The notes under the pieces are model-generated. The model saw only the letters and a list, made by a program, of their open reading frames with translations, was not told the DNA's origin and did not search any database. The position numbers and the translations under genes were made by a program. A stretch of DNA of 64,000 nt. Origin: Methylobacterium sp. J-026 (GTDB lineage Bacteria > Pseudomonadota > Alphaproteobacteria > Rhizobiales > Beijerinckiaceae). The DNA lies in NCBI RefSeq assembly GCF_022829585.1, contig NZ_JAKSYC010000034.1:1-64000 (forward strand), given 5' to 3'. Of the stretch, positions 35,233 to 44,851 are shown one piece after another (position 1 is the stretch's first letter; every line of letters begins with the position of its first letter).

Positions 35233-36293
35233 GGCAGATCCGCGCGCGGGCCGGTGAAGAGCAGGCTGGCGTCGCCGTAGGAGTAGAAGCGGTAGCCCGA
35301 TCGGATCGCGTGCGCGTAGGCCGCGCGCATCGTCTCCAGGCCCGAGAAGGCCGAGACCAGCATGAACAGCGTCGAGCGTGGCAGGTGGAAGTTCGTCACC
35401 AGGGCATCCACCGCCCGGAACCGGTAGCCCGGGGTGATGAAGATGTCGGTGGCGCCGGAATAGGCCGAGAGCCGTCCGTCCGGTGCCGCGGCGCTCTCCA
35501 GCAGGCGCAGGGCCGTGGTCCCTACCGCGACGATCCGGCCGCCGGCCGCCCGGACGGCGTTGAGCGCCTCGGCGGTGGCCGCGTCCAGATAGCCGACCTC
35601 CGCGTGCATGCGGTGGTCCGCCGTATCCTCGGCCTTGACCGGCAGGAAGGTGCCCGCGCCGACATGCAGGGTGACGTGGTTGCGCTGCAGCCCGGCCGCG
35701 TCGAGATCCGCGAGCAGCGCCTCGGAGAAATGCAGCCCGGCCGTGGGGGCCGCGACCGCGCCTGGGCTCCGGGCGTAGACCGTCTGATAGTCGGTCACGT
35801 CCCGCGCATCGGTGGCGCGCTTGCCGGCGATGTAGGGCGGCAGCGGCAGGGCGCCCTCGGCCGCGATGGCGGCGTCGAGGGCGGCGCCCGCCCGGTCGAA
35901 GTCGAGCACCACCTCACCGGCCTCGCCCTTTCCGGCAACCGTTGCGGTCAGGTCGCCGAAGCGCAGCGTGTCGCCGGCGGCGAGCCGGTTGGCCGGGCGG
36001 GCGAAGGCGCGCCAGCGCGCCGGCCCTTCGCGCAGATGCAGCATCGCCTCGGTGCGCTGCCCGGGGGCGCCCGGCCGGGTGCGCAATCCGTGAAGCCGCG
36101 CCGGGATCACCCGGGTGTCGTTGAAGACCAGGGCGTCGCCGGCCCGCAGGGTGCCGGGGAGGTCGCGGACGGTCCGGTCGTCCGGCGGCGCACCCGGCCG
36201 CACCACCAGAAGTCGCCCGGCATCGCGCGGCTCGGCCGGGCGCAGGGCGATGCTGGTCTCCGGCAGGTCGAAATCGAACAGGTCCACGCGCAT
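35229..36293 (-). CDS. queA: S-adenosylmethionine:tRNA ribosyltransferase-isomerase
   Basis: QueA transfers and rearranges the ribose of SAM onto preQ1-tRNA to give epoxyqueuosine, the step after Tgt. The 354-residue protein starts [20 protein letters not shown] and carries [54 protein letters not shown] and [18 protein letters not shown], all QueA hallmarks. Length is normal. The open frame continues upstream to 36689, but homology begins only at 36293. It overlaps tgt at its 3' end. Confidence 0.95.
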   Translation of the reverse strand: MRVDLFDFDLPETSIALRPAEPRDAGRLLVVRPGAPPDDRTVRDLPGTLRAGDALVFNDTRVIPARLHGLRTRPGAPGQRTEAMLHLREGPARWRAFARPANRLAAGDTLRFGDLTATVAGKGEAGEVVLDFDRAGAALDAAIAAEGALPLPPYIAGKRATDARDVTDYQTVYARSPGAVAAPTAGLHFSEALLADLDAAGLQRNHVTLHVGAGTFLPVKAEDTADHRMHAEVGYLDAATAEALNAVRAAGGRIVAVGTTALRLLESAAAPDGRLSAYSGATDIFITPGYRFRAVDALVTNFHLPRSTLFMLVSAFSGLETMRAAYAHAIRSGYRFYSYGDASLLFTGPRADLP

Positions 36294-36373
36294 CGCGGGC
36301 TGCCTGCACTGAACCGCACGCGGTTTCAACCGCGGAACCGCAGCCGAGCGGGCCCGTTTCCGCGTCATCTGAG

Positions 36374-36640
36374 ATGCGAGACGCCCCGCCGATGCCCTGG
36401 TACGCCGTGCGACCCCGCGACGACGCCGATCCACGCTGGCCCCTGCCGGGGAAGCCGGAGATCGTCCTGAAAGCTGCGGGTCCGGACGAGGCCCGGGCGA
36501 AGTTCGAGGAGGCCTATCCGAGCCAGCCCTTCGGCAGCCCGTCCATGCCGGTGCCGGATACCGGCGCCGGCAGCTTCCGCGGGGATCCGGAGGCGCTGGT
36601 CGTGTCCGAGACAAGCGAGCCGCCCGCACCGCGGGATTAG
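36374..36640 (+). CDS. Hypothetical protein, 88 aa
   Basis: The product contains [20 protein letters not shown], a helical [18 protein letters not shown] and a Pro/Ser-rich acidic end. It is soluble and has no known domain. Translation could begin at 36374 or at the Met of MPWYAV (36392). It is followed four bp later by another small gene on the same strand and diverges from queA. Confidence 0.55.
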   Translation: MRDAPPMPWYAVRPRDDADPRWPLPGKPEIVLKAAGPDEARAKFEEAYPSQPFGSPSMPVPDTGAGSFRGDPEALVVSETSEPPAPRD

Positions 36641-36644
36641 GGTC

Positions 36645-36866
36645 ATGGCAGCCCCCGACCGCCCCCGGCGGGTGACCCTCGATGGGCAACTTCTCGGCTA
36701 CTGGGAGCGCGAGGCCCTGCGCCTCGAAGCCCTGGCGGCCGCCGCGCGCTTCGCCTGGCAGCGCCGCCGGTTCCTGCGCAAGGCGGAGGCGGCCCGTGCC
36801 AAGGCGGCGCCCAGCCGCCAGCGCGAGGCCGAGCGCAGTCCGGAATCGGGGACGAACCCGTCTTAG
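36645..36866 (+). CDS. Hypothetical basic helical protein, 73 aa
   Basis: After [20 protein letters not shown] the protein is one long Ala/Arg/Glu helix ([20 protein letters not shown], then [15 protein letters not shown]). It has no known domain. The four-bp gap after the previous gene suggests a two-gene transcript. Confidence 0.5.
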   Translation: MAAPDRPRRVTLDGQLLGYWEREALRLEALAAAARFAWQRRRFLRKAEAARAKAAPSRQREAERSPESGTNPS

Positions 36867-37090
36867 GCATCGTCCCGAACAGTGTGGCCCTCGCCATCCT
36901 GGGCGACACGCGGAAGCCCTTTCGAGGGGTGGCGGTACTGCAACGTGTAGAGAGCCCGCGCCCGATAACCGAGGGTTCCAAGTCGGTTCTTAGCCCAGGC
37001 TAAGATCCTTTCGACAGCGTTGAACCTTTGCCGTGGCCTGGGGCCAGCTTCATGCCGTATGGGCGCGCCGACCCCTGATCGGCACTGCCC

Positions 37091-37978
37091 ATGGACCGCA
37101 CCCAGAAAGCCGCACTCCTCAGCGCCGGCATCGGCCTCGCCGTCACGGCCCTGAAATTCTACGCCGCGTGGCTCACCGGCAGCCTGGCGCTGTACTCGGA
37201 CGCGCTGGAGAGCATCATCAACGTCGTGGCGGCGATCGGCGCCTTCGTGGCCCTGCGGGTCGCGGCTCGCCCCGCGGACGAGGACCACCCCTACGGACAC
37301 CACAAGGCCGAGTTCTTCTCAGCGGTCATCGAAGGCGCCTTGATTGCCGTGGCCGCGCTCATGATCTTGCGCGAATCCTTCTATGGGCTGCTCGCCCCCC
37401 AGCCCCTGGACGCGCCGGCCGTGGGTGTGGCGATCAATTTCGGGGCCGGGATCATCAACGCGGCCTGGGCCGTGGCCCTGATGCGCTGGGGCCGGCGGTG
37501 GCGTTCGCCCGCCCTGATCGCCGACGCGCGCCATGTCTTCTCCGACGTCGTGACGTCCTGCGGCGTCCTGATCGGCGTCGGCGCCGTGGCAATCACGGGA
37601 TATCCGGTTCTCGACCCCCTCGTGGCCGGCCTGGTCGCGCTCAACATCCTGTGGTCCGGGTTCCGCATGGTGCGCGAATCGGTGGATGGCCTCATGGATC
37701 GGGCGGCCCCGCACGAGATGGTGACCCAGATCCGGGCGCTGATCTCCCAGCATGGGGAAGGGGCCCTGGAGGCACACGACGTGCGCACGCGCGCCGCCGG
37801 CCAGGCCACCTTCATCGATTTCCACCTCGTGGTCCCCGGCGCCATGACCGTCGAGGAATCCCACGCGATCTGCGACCGACTCGAGACCGCCCTGGGCACG
37901 ACCATTCCCGGGGCGGTGGTGACGATCCATGTCGAGCCCGGCGAGGAGGCCAAGGGCCACGGATTGCCGGTGCTCTGA
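37091..37978 (+). CDS. Cation diffusion facilitator family efflux protein
   Basis: CDF proteins export divalent metals such as zinc, cobalt, iron or manganese in exchange for protons. The 295-residue protein has six hydrophobic segments, the TM2 motif LYSDALESIINVVAA (Ser-Asp-x-x-Glu), HPYGHHKAEFFSAVIEG, the TM5 motif ADARHVFSDVVTSCG (His and Asp for metal) and a cytoplasmic ferredoxin-like tail from about 205 (ATFIDFHLVVPGAMTVEESH). The metal is not clear: the TM2 site has Asp-x-x-Glu where zinc exporters usually have His/Asp. It stands alone. Confidence 0.9.
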   Translation: MDRTQKAALLSAGIGLAVTALKFYAAWLTGSLALYSDALESIINVVAAIGAFVALRVAARPADEDHPYGHHKAEFFSAVIEGALIAVAALMILRESFYGLLAPQPLDAPAVGVAINFGAGIINAAWAVALMRWGRRWRSPALIADARHVFSDVVTSCGVLIGVGAVAITGYPVLDPLVAGLVALNILWSGFRMVRESVDGLMDRAAPHEMVTQIRALISQHGEGALEAHDVRTRAAGQATFIDFHLVVPGAMTVEESHAICDRLETALGTTIPGAVVTIHVEPGEEAKGHGLPVL

Positions 37979-37988
37979 ACGCCCCCCG

Positions 37989-39245
37989 TCAGCTCCAGGC
38001 GTGCAGCGGCGGGGCGACGCCGTTCAGGGCGTGATTGCCGACGATGGCGTATTTCCACCGGACCGGGTCGTGCAACGTATGCGTCCGGGCGTTGCGCCAG
38101 TGCCGGTCCAGGTTCTCGGCCGCCAAGGTCGAGCGCGTGCCCGAGAGCTCGAACAGCTTGTTGGAGGCCGCCAGGGCGACTTCGGTAGTCAGCACCTTCG
38201 CCTCGGCCACGGCGAGCTGGGCCGCCGCGACGGTCTCCGCGTCCGGCCGCGCCACCGCCACGTCGAGGAGCAGACCGGCCCGGTCCAGCAGCGCCTCGGC
38301 GGCATGCTGGCGGATGGTCAGGTCGCCAACCGCGTGGATCGTGTAGGGATCGTCGGCGGCGCGCTCCAAACCGCTGTCGACCCAGGGCCGCGCCTTGTCG
38401 CGGACGAAGCGGATCGTGTCGTCCAGAGCCTCCCGGCCGATCCCCGCATCCACGGCCGCCTGGATGATCTGGAATACCGCACCGTCGGCGGCCGGTGCCG
38501 CGTAGCCCTTCCAGGCGGGCACCAGATGCGTCTTGGGCACGCGCACGTCCTCGATCAGCACGGTGCCGCTCGCTGTGCCGCGCTGGCCGAAGCTCGACCA
38601 ATTGTCGATCACGGTCAGGCCCGGCGCATCCCGCGCGGCGATGGCGTACCAGGCGCGGCCTTCCTCATCGAGGGCGACGATTGGAACGCGGTGGGCGAGG
38701 AGCGCGCCGGTCGCGTAGAATTTCTGGCCGCGGACCACGACGTGGTCGCCGTGATCGGTGAAGCGGGTGTCGAAATCGGCCGCCCGCTTGGTTCCCCGCT
38801 CCGAGAACGCGTTGCCGAATCGCGTTCCGCGCAGGATCTCGCTGAACAGCAGCCGCTGCTGCGCGTCGTCCGAGACGGTCCGGATCGCCGCCACGATGCC
38901 GAGATGGTTCTGCGCGATCTGCGCGATGGCGGGATCGGCCGCCGCAATGATCGCGATCACCTGCGCCAGCGTCCGGTAGGACAGTTCGGGGCCGCCATGG
39001 GCGCGCGGCACGTTGATCGACCACAGCCCGCTTTGCGAGAAGGCGTCGAGTTCGGCCAGCGGCCGCACGGCGCCGCGGTCGCGCTCCGAGGCGCCCCGAC
39101 GGAATTCTTCCGCCAGGCCCCGCGCGACGGCGAGCGCCTCGGTCTCGCCACGGATCACATGGGCCGGGGCGGGCGGCCGCACCGGGCCGGGCGCGCCGCG
39201 GGCGCCGTGCGGTTCGAGGGTTCGTGCGTCGACGGCGATAGTCAT
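37989..39245 (-). CDS. SfnB-type flavin-dependent acyl-CoA-dehydrogenase-like oxidoreductase
   Basis: The 418-residue protein has the acyl-CoA dehydrogenase fold: an N-terminal helical domain (ALAVARGLAEEFRRGASERD), SGLWSINVPRAHGGPELSY, a beta domain with GNAFSERGTKRAADFDTRF and GQKFYATGALLAHRVPIVA, and a C-terminal helical domain (DGAVFQIIQAAVDAGIGREA). This branch (SfnB, DszC-like) lacks the CoA-substrate signature and is linked to release of sulfur from organosulfur compounds. The sfnG gene lies 40 bp upstream on the same strand, so the two form an operon expected to act in sulfur limitation. Confidence 0.8.
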   Translation of the reverse strand: MTIAVDARTLEPHGARGAPGPVRPPAPAHVIRGETEALAVARGLAEEFRRGASERDRGAVRPLAELDAFSQSGLWSINVPRAHGGPELSYRTLAQVIAIIAAADPAIAQIAQNHLGIVAAIRTVSDDAQQRLLFSEILRGTRFGNAFSERGTKRAADFDTRFTDHGDHVVVRGQKFYATGALLAHRVPIVALDEEGRAWYAIAARDAPGLTVIDNWSSFGQRGTASGTVLIEDVRVPKTHLVPAWKGYAAPAADGAVFQIIQAAVDAGIGREALDDTIRFVRDKARPWVDSGLERAADDPYTIHAVGDLTIRQHAAEALLDRAGLLLDVAVARPDAETVAAAQLAVAEAKVLTTEVALAASNKLFELSGTRSTLAAENLDRHWRNARTHTLHDPVRWKYAIVGNHALNGVAPPLHAWS

Positions 39246-39285
39246 GGCTCACTCCGGGCGGGCAGGGGAACGCGTCGCGGATCGG

Positions 39286-40401
39286 TCATGCCGCCTCCGC
39301 GCGCCGGGCCCGGGCGGCCTCCAGGGCGCGGACCCGCGGGATCACGTGCGCACCGAAATACGCCACCTCCTCCTGGAAATGCAGGAAGCCCAGGAGGGCG
39401 AGGTCGGCCCCGGCATCCTTGAGATCCAGGATCCGCTCGGCGATCTGGTCGGGCGTGCCGATCAGGTTGCTCCGGAAGCCGTCATTGTACTGAACGAGAT
39501 CCTCGAAGCTGGATTTCGCCCAATTGCCCTCGCCCTCGGGTGAGGCCTTGCCGGCGTTCTTGACCTCGTGGCCGAAGGCCTTCACGGCGTCCGGGTCGGC
39601 GTGATCGATGATCTCCCGGAGGACGGCGCGGGCTTCCTCTTCGGTGTCCCGGGCGATGACGAAGGCGTTGACGCCGATCCGCGGGCTGTTGCCGCTCTGC
39701 GCCGCCTTGGCTCGGATATCCTCGACCTGGATGCGGATATTGTCCGGCGTGTTGCCGTTGGTGAAGTACCAGTCGGAGACGCGGGCCGCCATGTCGCGCG
39801 CCGCCCGCGAGGAACCGCCCTGGAAGATCTCCGGACGCGGCTGTGGCGGCTTCGGCTTCAACGTATAGTCGCTATAGCGATAGAAATCGCCTCGGAAGGT
39901 GAAGTTGTCCTGCGTCCAGATCCCGCGCAGGCTGCGGATGAACTCCTCCGAGCGGCGGTAACGCTCGTCGTGATCGAGCCAGGGCTCGCCGATGGCGCGG
40001 AACTCACCCGAGAACCAGCCCGACACGATGTTGACCGCGACGCGACCCTCGGTGAGCTGGGCGATCGTGGCGATCTGCTTGGCCGCGAGCGTCGGGTTCC
40101 AGGGGCCGGGCAGGATCGCGGCGATGACCTTGAGCGTCGTGGTCGCCGCCAGCAGCGCATGGCTGAACGCCACCGATTCGTGCTGATACTCGGCGCCGTA
40201 TCCGGCGGTGAAGCGGATCTGCGTCAGGGCGTAGTCGAAACCGGCCTTCTCGGCGATCTGCGCCAGCGTTCGGTTATACGCGGCTTCCCAACTCGTCCGC
40301 TGCGGGATCTTGCTGATCACCAGGCCCCCCGAGACGTTTGGCACCCAATAGGCGAAGCGGATCGGCTCGCGCTCTGCGTCTGCACTCTGATAGCTGGTCA
40401 T
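39286..40401 (-). CDS. sfnG: FMNH2-dependent dimethylsulfone monooxygenase SfnG
   Basis: SfnG oxidises dimethylsulfone to methanesulfinate with reduced FMN, giving sulfur and, in a methylotroph, possibly usable C1. The 371-residue luciferase-like protein has FAYWVPNVSGGLVISKIPQR, YALTQIRFTAGYGAEYQHES, NIVSGWFSGEFRAIGEPWLD and EIFQGGSSRAARDMAARVSD, closely fitting the SfnG family. GGGAG lies six bases before the ATG at 40401; an upstream in-frame start at 40479 falls inside the leader operator. The flavin reductase it needs is not in the window. Confidence 0.88.
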   Translation of the reverse strand: MTSYQSADAEREPIRFAYWVPNVSGGLVISKIPQRTSWEAAYNRTLAQIAEKAGFDYALTQIRFTAGYGAEYQHESVAFSHALLAATTTLKVIAAILPGPWNPTLAAKQIATIAQLTEGRVAVNIVSGWFSGEFRAIGEPWLDHDERYRRSEEFIRSLRGIWTQDNFTFRGDFYRYSDYTLKPKPPQPRPEIFQGGSSRAARDMAARVSDWYFTNGNTPDNIRIQVEDIRAKAAQSGNSPRIGVNAFVIARDTEEEARAVLREIIDHADPDAVKAFGHEVKNAGKASPEGEGNWAKSSFEDLVQYNDGFRSNLIGTPDQIAERILDLKDAGADLALLGFLHFQEEVAYFGAHVIPRVRALEAARARRAEAA

Positions 40402-40463
40402 CCGGCGCTCCCTGGCCTGCGCGGCACGACGTGCGGCGTCACCTTTGGTCGATCGCCGTGAAC

Positions 40464-40538
40464 TGAATACACAATTCAAAAAATCGGCCGACCGCTCAAG
40501 ACAACCGAAAATATTTCAGCCCCGGCTGCGCGGGTCAA
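40464..40538 (-). promoter_or_regulatory. Probable sfnG promoter and operator-like dyad
   Basis: On the minus strand TTGACC (40538-40533) and AATATT (40515-40510) are 17 bases apart. About 35 bases further down lies TGAAT-N5-ATTCA (40478-40464), an inverted repeat resembling LysR or similar operators. The whole 300-bp gap between sfnG and the SURF1 gene (40402-40702) is otherwise empty. Confidence 0.45.
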
Positions 40539-40702
40539 AGGAACAGGTTGCTGTTTTGAGTGCGCCGGCGGCGACGTTCTTCTTCGCAGAACGGCGATCA
40601 GACCAGATTTGTCTCGGAGCCGACAACCGGCAGCCGATGGGGGGACGGCGACGCGAATCTCGGGAACGGTGCGGCGCCGTTCCCCTGCCCGAGACGAGAC
40701 CG

Positions 40703-41464
40703 CTAAGCGGCCCGCGGCGTATCGGTCTCGTGCAGGCGCCGCCACGCGAAGACCGAGAAGACCCCGATCAGGCACGCGGCGAGACCGAACCACGTGAACG
40801 CGTATTGCAGGTGGTTGTTGGGCAGGTCGACCCGCAACTGCCCGCCGCGCGGCCAGGAGGTCTGATTCGGCACCGCGTCGGCCTCGATCAGGTAAGGTGC
40901 AACCTCCGGGACGCCGCGGGCGGCGGCGATGCCGGCAACATCGCGGTTGAACCACTCGCCGCGGGCGGGGTCTGCCTCCGGGACGAACAGCCCGCGGGGC
41001 TCGCTGGCGCGCAGAATGCCGGTGACCGTCGTCGGGCCCTCGATCAGGTCGTCCCGCCGGTCGGATTGCGCCTTCAACTCGGTCGGCACGAAGCCGCGAT
41101 TGATCAGCACCATGCCGCCGTCCGCCCGCTCGAAGGGCGTCAGCACGTAATACCCCTGGAGGGCCCGGCCCGGCGTCTCGCCTGCGGCGAGGCCGTGGAC
41201 CAGGGTCTCCCGGTCGTTGAGGAAGTGGCCGGAGACCTGCACGTGGCGGAACTCGTCGCGGGCGGGATCCCAGGCGGCCGGTACGGGGGGCGCCACCGGT
41301 TCGGCCCGCGTCTGCCGCACGATCCGGGCGATGAGATCCTCCTTCCAGGCCCGGCGTTCGATCTGCCAGGTGCCGAGACTCAGGAGGATCGCCAGGGCGA
41401 TCAGGGATGCGAGACCGGGCGCGATCAGGTCGCGCCACGGGCCCCGGGACGCCGCCGCGCTCAC
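40703..41464 (-). CDS. SURF1 family cytochrome oxidase assembly protein
   Basis: SURF1 helps deliver heme a to subunit I of aa3 oxidases. From the GTG at 41464 the protein has 253 residues with a membrane span at each end (LASLIALAILLSLGTWQIER and YAFTWFGLAACLIGVFSVFA) and a periplasmic middle with GYYVLTPFERADGGMVLINRG, the typical SURF1 signature. Its GTG overlaps the stop of the DUF983 gene (GTGA), so it is the last gene of the ctaC-to-SURF1 cluster. The longer open frame upstream is not coding. Confidence 0.92.
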   Translation of the reverse strand: MSAAASRGPWRDLIAPGLASLIALAILLSLGTWQIERRAWKEDLIARIVRQTRAEPVAPPVPAAWDPARDEFRHVQVSGHFLNDRETLVHGLAAGETPGRALQGYYVLTPFERADGGMVLINRGFVPTELKAQSDRRDDLIEGPTTVTGILRASEPRGLFVPEADPARGEWFNRDVAGIAAARGVPEVAPYLIEADAVPNQTSWPRGGQLRVDLPNNHLQYAFTWFGLAACLIGVFSVFAWRRLHETDTPRAA

Positions 41465-41835
41465 AGCTCGAAGCGCCCCTGCTCGGCCTTGTTGCTGAAC
41501 TGCAGGGCGATCAGCATGCCCTTGAGCGGCCGGACCAGGATCAGGCTGAGACCGACCGACAGCGTCGTGGCGACCAGGGCGTGGACCCAGATCGGTGGTT
41601 CGTAGGTGATCTCCAGCCACAGGGCGAGGCCGACCACGATGAGGCCGACGATCGACATCACGAAGAAGGCCGGACCGTCGGCCGAATCGAACTTCGCGTA
41701 GTCGAGCCCGCAGGCCTCGCAGGACGGGCGCAGGGTCAGGAACCCCTTGAACAGGTGTCCCTCGCCGCAGCGCGGGCAACGGCCCCGCAGGCCCGTGGGG
41801 ATCGGCGGCGGCGGCGAATAGGTGCGTTGGTCCAC
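41461..41835 (-). CDS. DUF983 zinc-ribbon membrane protein
   Basis: The 124-residue protein starts with a cytoplasmic zinc ribbon (GRCPRCGEGHLF and PSCEACGLDY, two CxxC pairs) followed by two membrane spans (FFVMSIVGLIVVGLALWLEI and VHALVATTLSVGLSLILV). DUF983 genes are often found in cytochrome oxidase clusters of alphaproteobacteria; the function is unknown. I chose the GTG at 41835, which has GGAG seven bases upstream. Its stop overlaps the SURF1 start. Confidence 0.85.
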   Translation of the reverse strand: MDQRTYSPPPPIPTGLRGRCPRCGEGHLFKGFLTLRPSCEACGLDYAKFDSADGPAFFVMSIVGLIVVGLALWLEITYEPPIWVHALVATTLSVGLSLILVRPLKGMLIALQFSNKAEQGRFEL

Positions 41836-41923
41836 GGGCACACTCCAGACCGATCCGAGGGGCCGCGACCGCGCCGCGTCCGGGTCGTCGCCCTCGATAT
41901 GGGGATTCGCGGAACCGGGACAC

Positions 41924-41950
41924 GAAAAAGGGCGGCCGGAGCCGCCCTTC
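41924..41950 (-). terminator. Rho-independent terminator after ctaE
   Basis: Reading the minus strand, GAAGGGCGGC, loop TCCG and GCCGCCCTTTTTC form a stem of 9-10 bp ending in five T residues. It lies 31 bp after the ctaE stop and so may separate the oxidase subunit genes from DUF983 and SURF1, or act as an attenuator. Confidence 0.8.
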
Positions 41951-41980
41951 GCAGGTCCGCCATGCAACGGGAGGGGCCTC

Positions 41981-42841
41981 TCAGTGGGCGGCGCCGTGGA
42001 AGACGCCCGAGCCCCACACGTAGATGGCGGCGAACAGGAACAGCCAGACCACGTCGACGAAGTGCCAGTACCAGGCGGCGAACTCGAAGCCGAGGTGCTG
42101 GCGCGGGGTGAACTGCCCCGCATAGGCCCGGAACAGGCACACCGCCAGGAAGATCGTGCCGATGATCACGTGGGCACCGTGGAAGCCCGTCGCCATGAAG
42201 AAGGTCGACGAGTAGATGCTGCCCGCGAAGGCGAACTCGGCATGGCTGTACTCGTAGGCCTGGCAGGCGGTGAACAGCGCGCCGAGGATGATGGTCAGCC
42301 ACAGGCCGTATTTCAGCCCCTTGCGGTCACCCTCCAGCATCGCGTGGTGCGCCCAGGTCACGGTGGTGCCCGAGGTCAGCAGGATCAGGGTGTTGAGGAG
42401 CGGCAGGTGCCAGGGGTCGAACGCCTCGATGCCCTTGGGCGGCCAGACGCCGCCCGTGAATTCCACCCGCGACGCTTGGATCGGGTCGGCGGTGTAGAGC
42501 GCGGCCTCGAAATAGGCCCAGAACCACGCCACGAAGAACATCACCTCCGAGGCGATGAACATCATCATGCCATAGCGGTGATGGAGCTGGACGACGCGGG
42601 TGTGGTCGCCCGAATTGGCCTCGTGCGCCACGTCCTTCCACCAGGAGAACATGGTGTAGAGGACGCCGAGCGCCCCGGCGCCGAAGATGTAGGGGCCCGG
42701 GGTCAGGGTGCCGATCTGGAGGCTCTTCATCCAGAATACGGCGCCGAAGGCCATCAGGAAGCCCGAGAACGCCCCGATCAGCGGCCAGGGACTCGGGCTC
42801 AGGATGTGAAAGTCGTGATTCTTGGCGTGCGCCTCGGCCAT
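41981..42841 (-). CDS. ctaE: Cytochrome c oxidase subunit III
   Basis: Subunit III stabilises the aa3 oxidase core. The 286-residue protein starts [20 protein letters not shown] and has seven hydrophobic segments, with [20 protein letters not shown] and [20 protein letters not shown], the family hallmarks. It ends [12 protein letters not shown] and so on. Homology starts at the ATG at 42841, although the frame is open further upstream. It lies in the cta cluster after ctaG and is followed by a clear terminator. Confidence 0.97.
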   Translation of the reverse strand: MAEAHAKNHDFHILSPSPWPLIGAFSGFLMAFGAVFWMKSLQIGTLTPGPYIFGAGALGVLYTMFSWWKDVAHEANSGDHTRVVQLHHRYGMMMFIASEVMFFVAWFWAYFEAALYTADPIQASRVEFTGGVWPPKGIEAFDPWHLPLLNTLILLTSGTTVTWAHHAMLEGDRKGLKYGLWLTIILGALFTACQAYEYSHAEFAFAGSIYSSTFFMATGFHGAHVIIGTIFLAVCLFRAYAGQFTPRQHLGFEFAAWYWHFVDVVWLFLFAAIYVWGSGVFHGAAH

Positions 42842-42995
42842 CGTCCCGTCGCTCCTCACCCGCGCGCCCTGTGCCGTTCCCGGCTTCCGGCCGCACGCTG
42901 CTGGCTGTTTGCTCTTGGCCGGGCGCGGCACGGACCTCGCCCAAGCTTGTCCGCACGTTTAGTCGGTGCAGGCCCGTGTTGTCACGCGCCCGCGA

Positions 42996-43607
42996 TCAGA
43001 AATCCCGCTTCGCCCCCGTCGGCGCCGAATTGGCCACCGCCGCCGTGACCGGCTGGCCGTTCTTGGCCGCGAAGTAGGTGTAGGAGAGCGTCATCTCCGA
43101 CAGATGCGCGGTGTTCGAATCGTCGCGCACCGCCGGATCCACATAGAACACCACCGGCACGTCGAGGGTTTCGCCGGGCTGGAGCGTCTGCTCGTTGAAG
43201 CAGAAACAGGCGATCTTCACGAAGTAGCCGCCCATCAGACCGGGCTGGACGTTGAAGGTCGCGACCCCGGTCGTCGGCTTGAGGCCGGTGTTCTGCACCC
43301 GGAAGAACACCGTCTTGGTCTCGCCGAGCTTGGCCTCGACGCGATTCGCCTCCGGGGCGAACTTCCAGGGCAGGCCCGGCGCGACGTTGGTGTCGAAATG
43401 GACCACCATGCTGTCGTCGGCCCGGGCCGCGGAGGCGGCCAGCGCCGGACCCTGGCGGGGCGTGCCGTCGTAGCCGGTCGCCTTGCAGAAGGCGTCGTAG
43501 AGCGGCACCGACGCGAAGGCGAGGCCGACCATGCCGACCGCCAGACCGGCGCAGGCGATGGCGGTGCGCCGCGCGCCTTTTCCGACCTCCGAACGGGGTC
43601 CAGTCAC
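42996..43607 (-). CDS. ctaG: Cytochrome c oxidase assembly protein CtaG (Cox11)
   Basis: Cox11/CtaG inserts copper B into subunit I. The 203-residue protein has one N-terminal membrane span (TAIACAGLAVGMVGLAFASV) followed by a periplasmic beta domain with GLPWKFAPEANRVEAKLGET and the copper-binding KIACFCFNEQTL (CFCF). Length is normal. It is the fourth to fifth gene of the minus-strand oxidase cluster, 10 bp after the small coxF-like gene. Confidence 0.96.
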   Translation of the reverse strand: MTGPRSEVGKGARRTAIACAGLAVGMVGLAFASVPLYDAFCKATGYDGTPRQGPALAASAARADDSMVVHFDTNVAPGLPWKFAPEANRVEAKLGETKTVFFRVQNTGLKPTTGVATFNVQPGLMGGYFVKIACFCFNEQTLQPGETLDVPVVFYVDPAVRDDSNTAHLSEMTLSYTYFAAKNGQPVTAAVANSAPTGAKRDF

Positions 43608-43617
43608 AGCGGTCTCC

Positions 43618-43782
43618 TCAGAGCGGGCGACTCAGGATCTGCGGTCCGAGCTTCACGATCGTCAGGACGAAGAACAGCAGAACCCAGGCGCCGAGGGCCA
43701 GCGCGATCGCCACCGAGCGCTTCCGGCGGCGCGCCTCCTCCTCGGGGGTGAGGGGGCGGTACTGGATCTCGGGATCCGGCAT
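43618..43782 (-). CDS. Small CoxF-like membrane protein, 54 aa
   Basis: The protein has a charged start (MPDPEIQYRPLTPEEEARRR) and one membrane span (SVAIALALGAWVLLFFVLTI). Small proteins of this form, with a basic EEARRRRxR turn before a single span, sit between ctaB and ctaG in many alphaproteobacteria and are called CoxF. It is five bp from ctaB and ten bp from ctaG, so it is clearly part of the operon. Its role in assembly is not known. Confidence 0.85.
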   Translation of the reverse strand: MPDPEIQYRPLTPEEEARRRKRSVAIALALGAWVLLFFVLTIVKLGPQILSRPL

Positions 43783-43787
43783 GGCGC

Positions 43788-44738
43788 TCAGCCCAGGACC
43801 GGGTAGAACAGGTGGAAGCTCTGCTCCGCCAGAAGTGCCGAGAACAGCGCGAACAGGTACAGGATCGAGAAGCCGAACATGCCCAGGGCGGCACGCTTCT
43901 CGGCCTCGCCTGCGGTGTTGCGCAGGACGCGGATGCTGAAGGCGATCATGCCGAGGCCGCCCACGACCCCGATCACCCCGTAGATCAAACCGCCGAAGCC
44001 CAGTGCCACCGGGGCCAGCCCCAGGGGTGCCAGCACCAGCGAGTACCATACGATCTGCCGGCGGGTTGAGGCCGGGCCGGCGACGTTCGGCATCATCGGG
44101 ATGCCGGCGCGGGCGTATTCCTCGGCCTTGATCAGGGCCAGCGCCCAGAAATGCGGCGGGGTCCAGATGAAGATGATGGCGAACAGGACCAGGGATTCGA
44201 TCCCCACCGAGCCGGTGACCACCGCCTGCCCGATCACCGGGGGGAGGGCGCCCGCCGCGCCGCCGATGACGATGTTCTGGGCGGTCGCCCGCTTCAGCCA
44301 CATCGAGTAGACCACCGCGTAGAACACGATGGTGAAGGCCAGGAGCCCGGCGGCCAGGACGTTCGCCGCGAGGCCGAGCACCAGGACCGAGGCCACCGAG
44401 AGGAACAGCCCGAAGCCCAGGGCCTCCTCGGAGGAGATCCGGCCCGCCGGGATCGGCCGCGTGGCGGTGCGGCTCATCACGGCGTCGATATCGGCGTCCC
44501 ACCACATGTTCAGGCACCCGGAGGCGCCCGCACCCACCGCGATGGCGAGGAGCGAGATCGCGCCGATCGCCGGCTGCACGTGGCCCTGCGAGACGACCAT
44601 GCCGACCAGCGCGGTGAAGATGACGAGGATCATCACCCGCGGCTTGAGCAGGGCGAAATAGTCCGGCACGTCCCCGCCGGCGGCCGAGAGGGCCGGGGCC
44701 GGACCGTCCCGTCCGATGGTGTTCGTCAGGCTCGTCAT
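43788..44738 (-). CDS. ctaB: Protoheme IX farnesyltransferase (heme O synthase)
   Basis: CtaB adds a farnesyl group to heme b to give heme o, the precursor of heme a. The 316-residue integral membrane protein has about nine spans, the prenyl-diphosphate site [20 protein letters not shown] (NxxxDxxxD), [20 protein letters not shown] and [20 protein letters not shown], all diagnostic. Length is typical. It lies between ctaD and the coxF-like gene, with 200 bp of hairpin-rich DNA before it. Confidence 0.96.
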   Translation of the reverse strand: MTSLTNTIGRDGPAPALSAAGGDVPDYFALLKPRVMILVIFTALVGMVVSQGHVQPAIGAISLLAIAVGAGASGCLNMWWDADIDAVMSRTATRPIPAGRISSEEALGFGLFLSVASVLVLGLAANVLAAGLLAFTIVFYAVVYSMWLKRATAQNIVIGGAAGALPPVIGQAVVTGSVGIESLVLFAIIFIWTPPHFWALALIKAEEYARAGIPMMPNVAGPASTRRQIVWYSLVLAPLGLAPVALGFGGLIYGVIGVVGGLGMIAFSIRVLRNTAGEAEKRAALGMFGFSILYLFALFSALLAEQSFHLFYPVLG

Positions 44739-44851
44739 CGCGTCTGCTGCTGTTGTGTCGGTGCCCGGCCGCGCGCGTCACGGCCGGGTCGAAATTGGAG
44801 ATCGACGTGTTTCAAGGTTGGGCGCGAGCGGGGCCCTCGGCCCCTGCGATT

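Noticed and set aside
36863..37035. Open minus-strand stretch with protein-like segment ([20 protein letters not shown])
   Set aside because: It has no start codon in frame, and flanking DNA shows no mobile-element features. It may be a small gene remnant, but the evidence is too thin to list.
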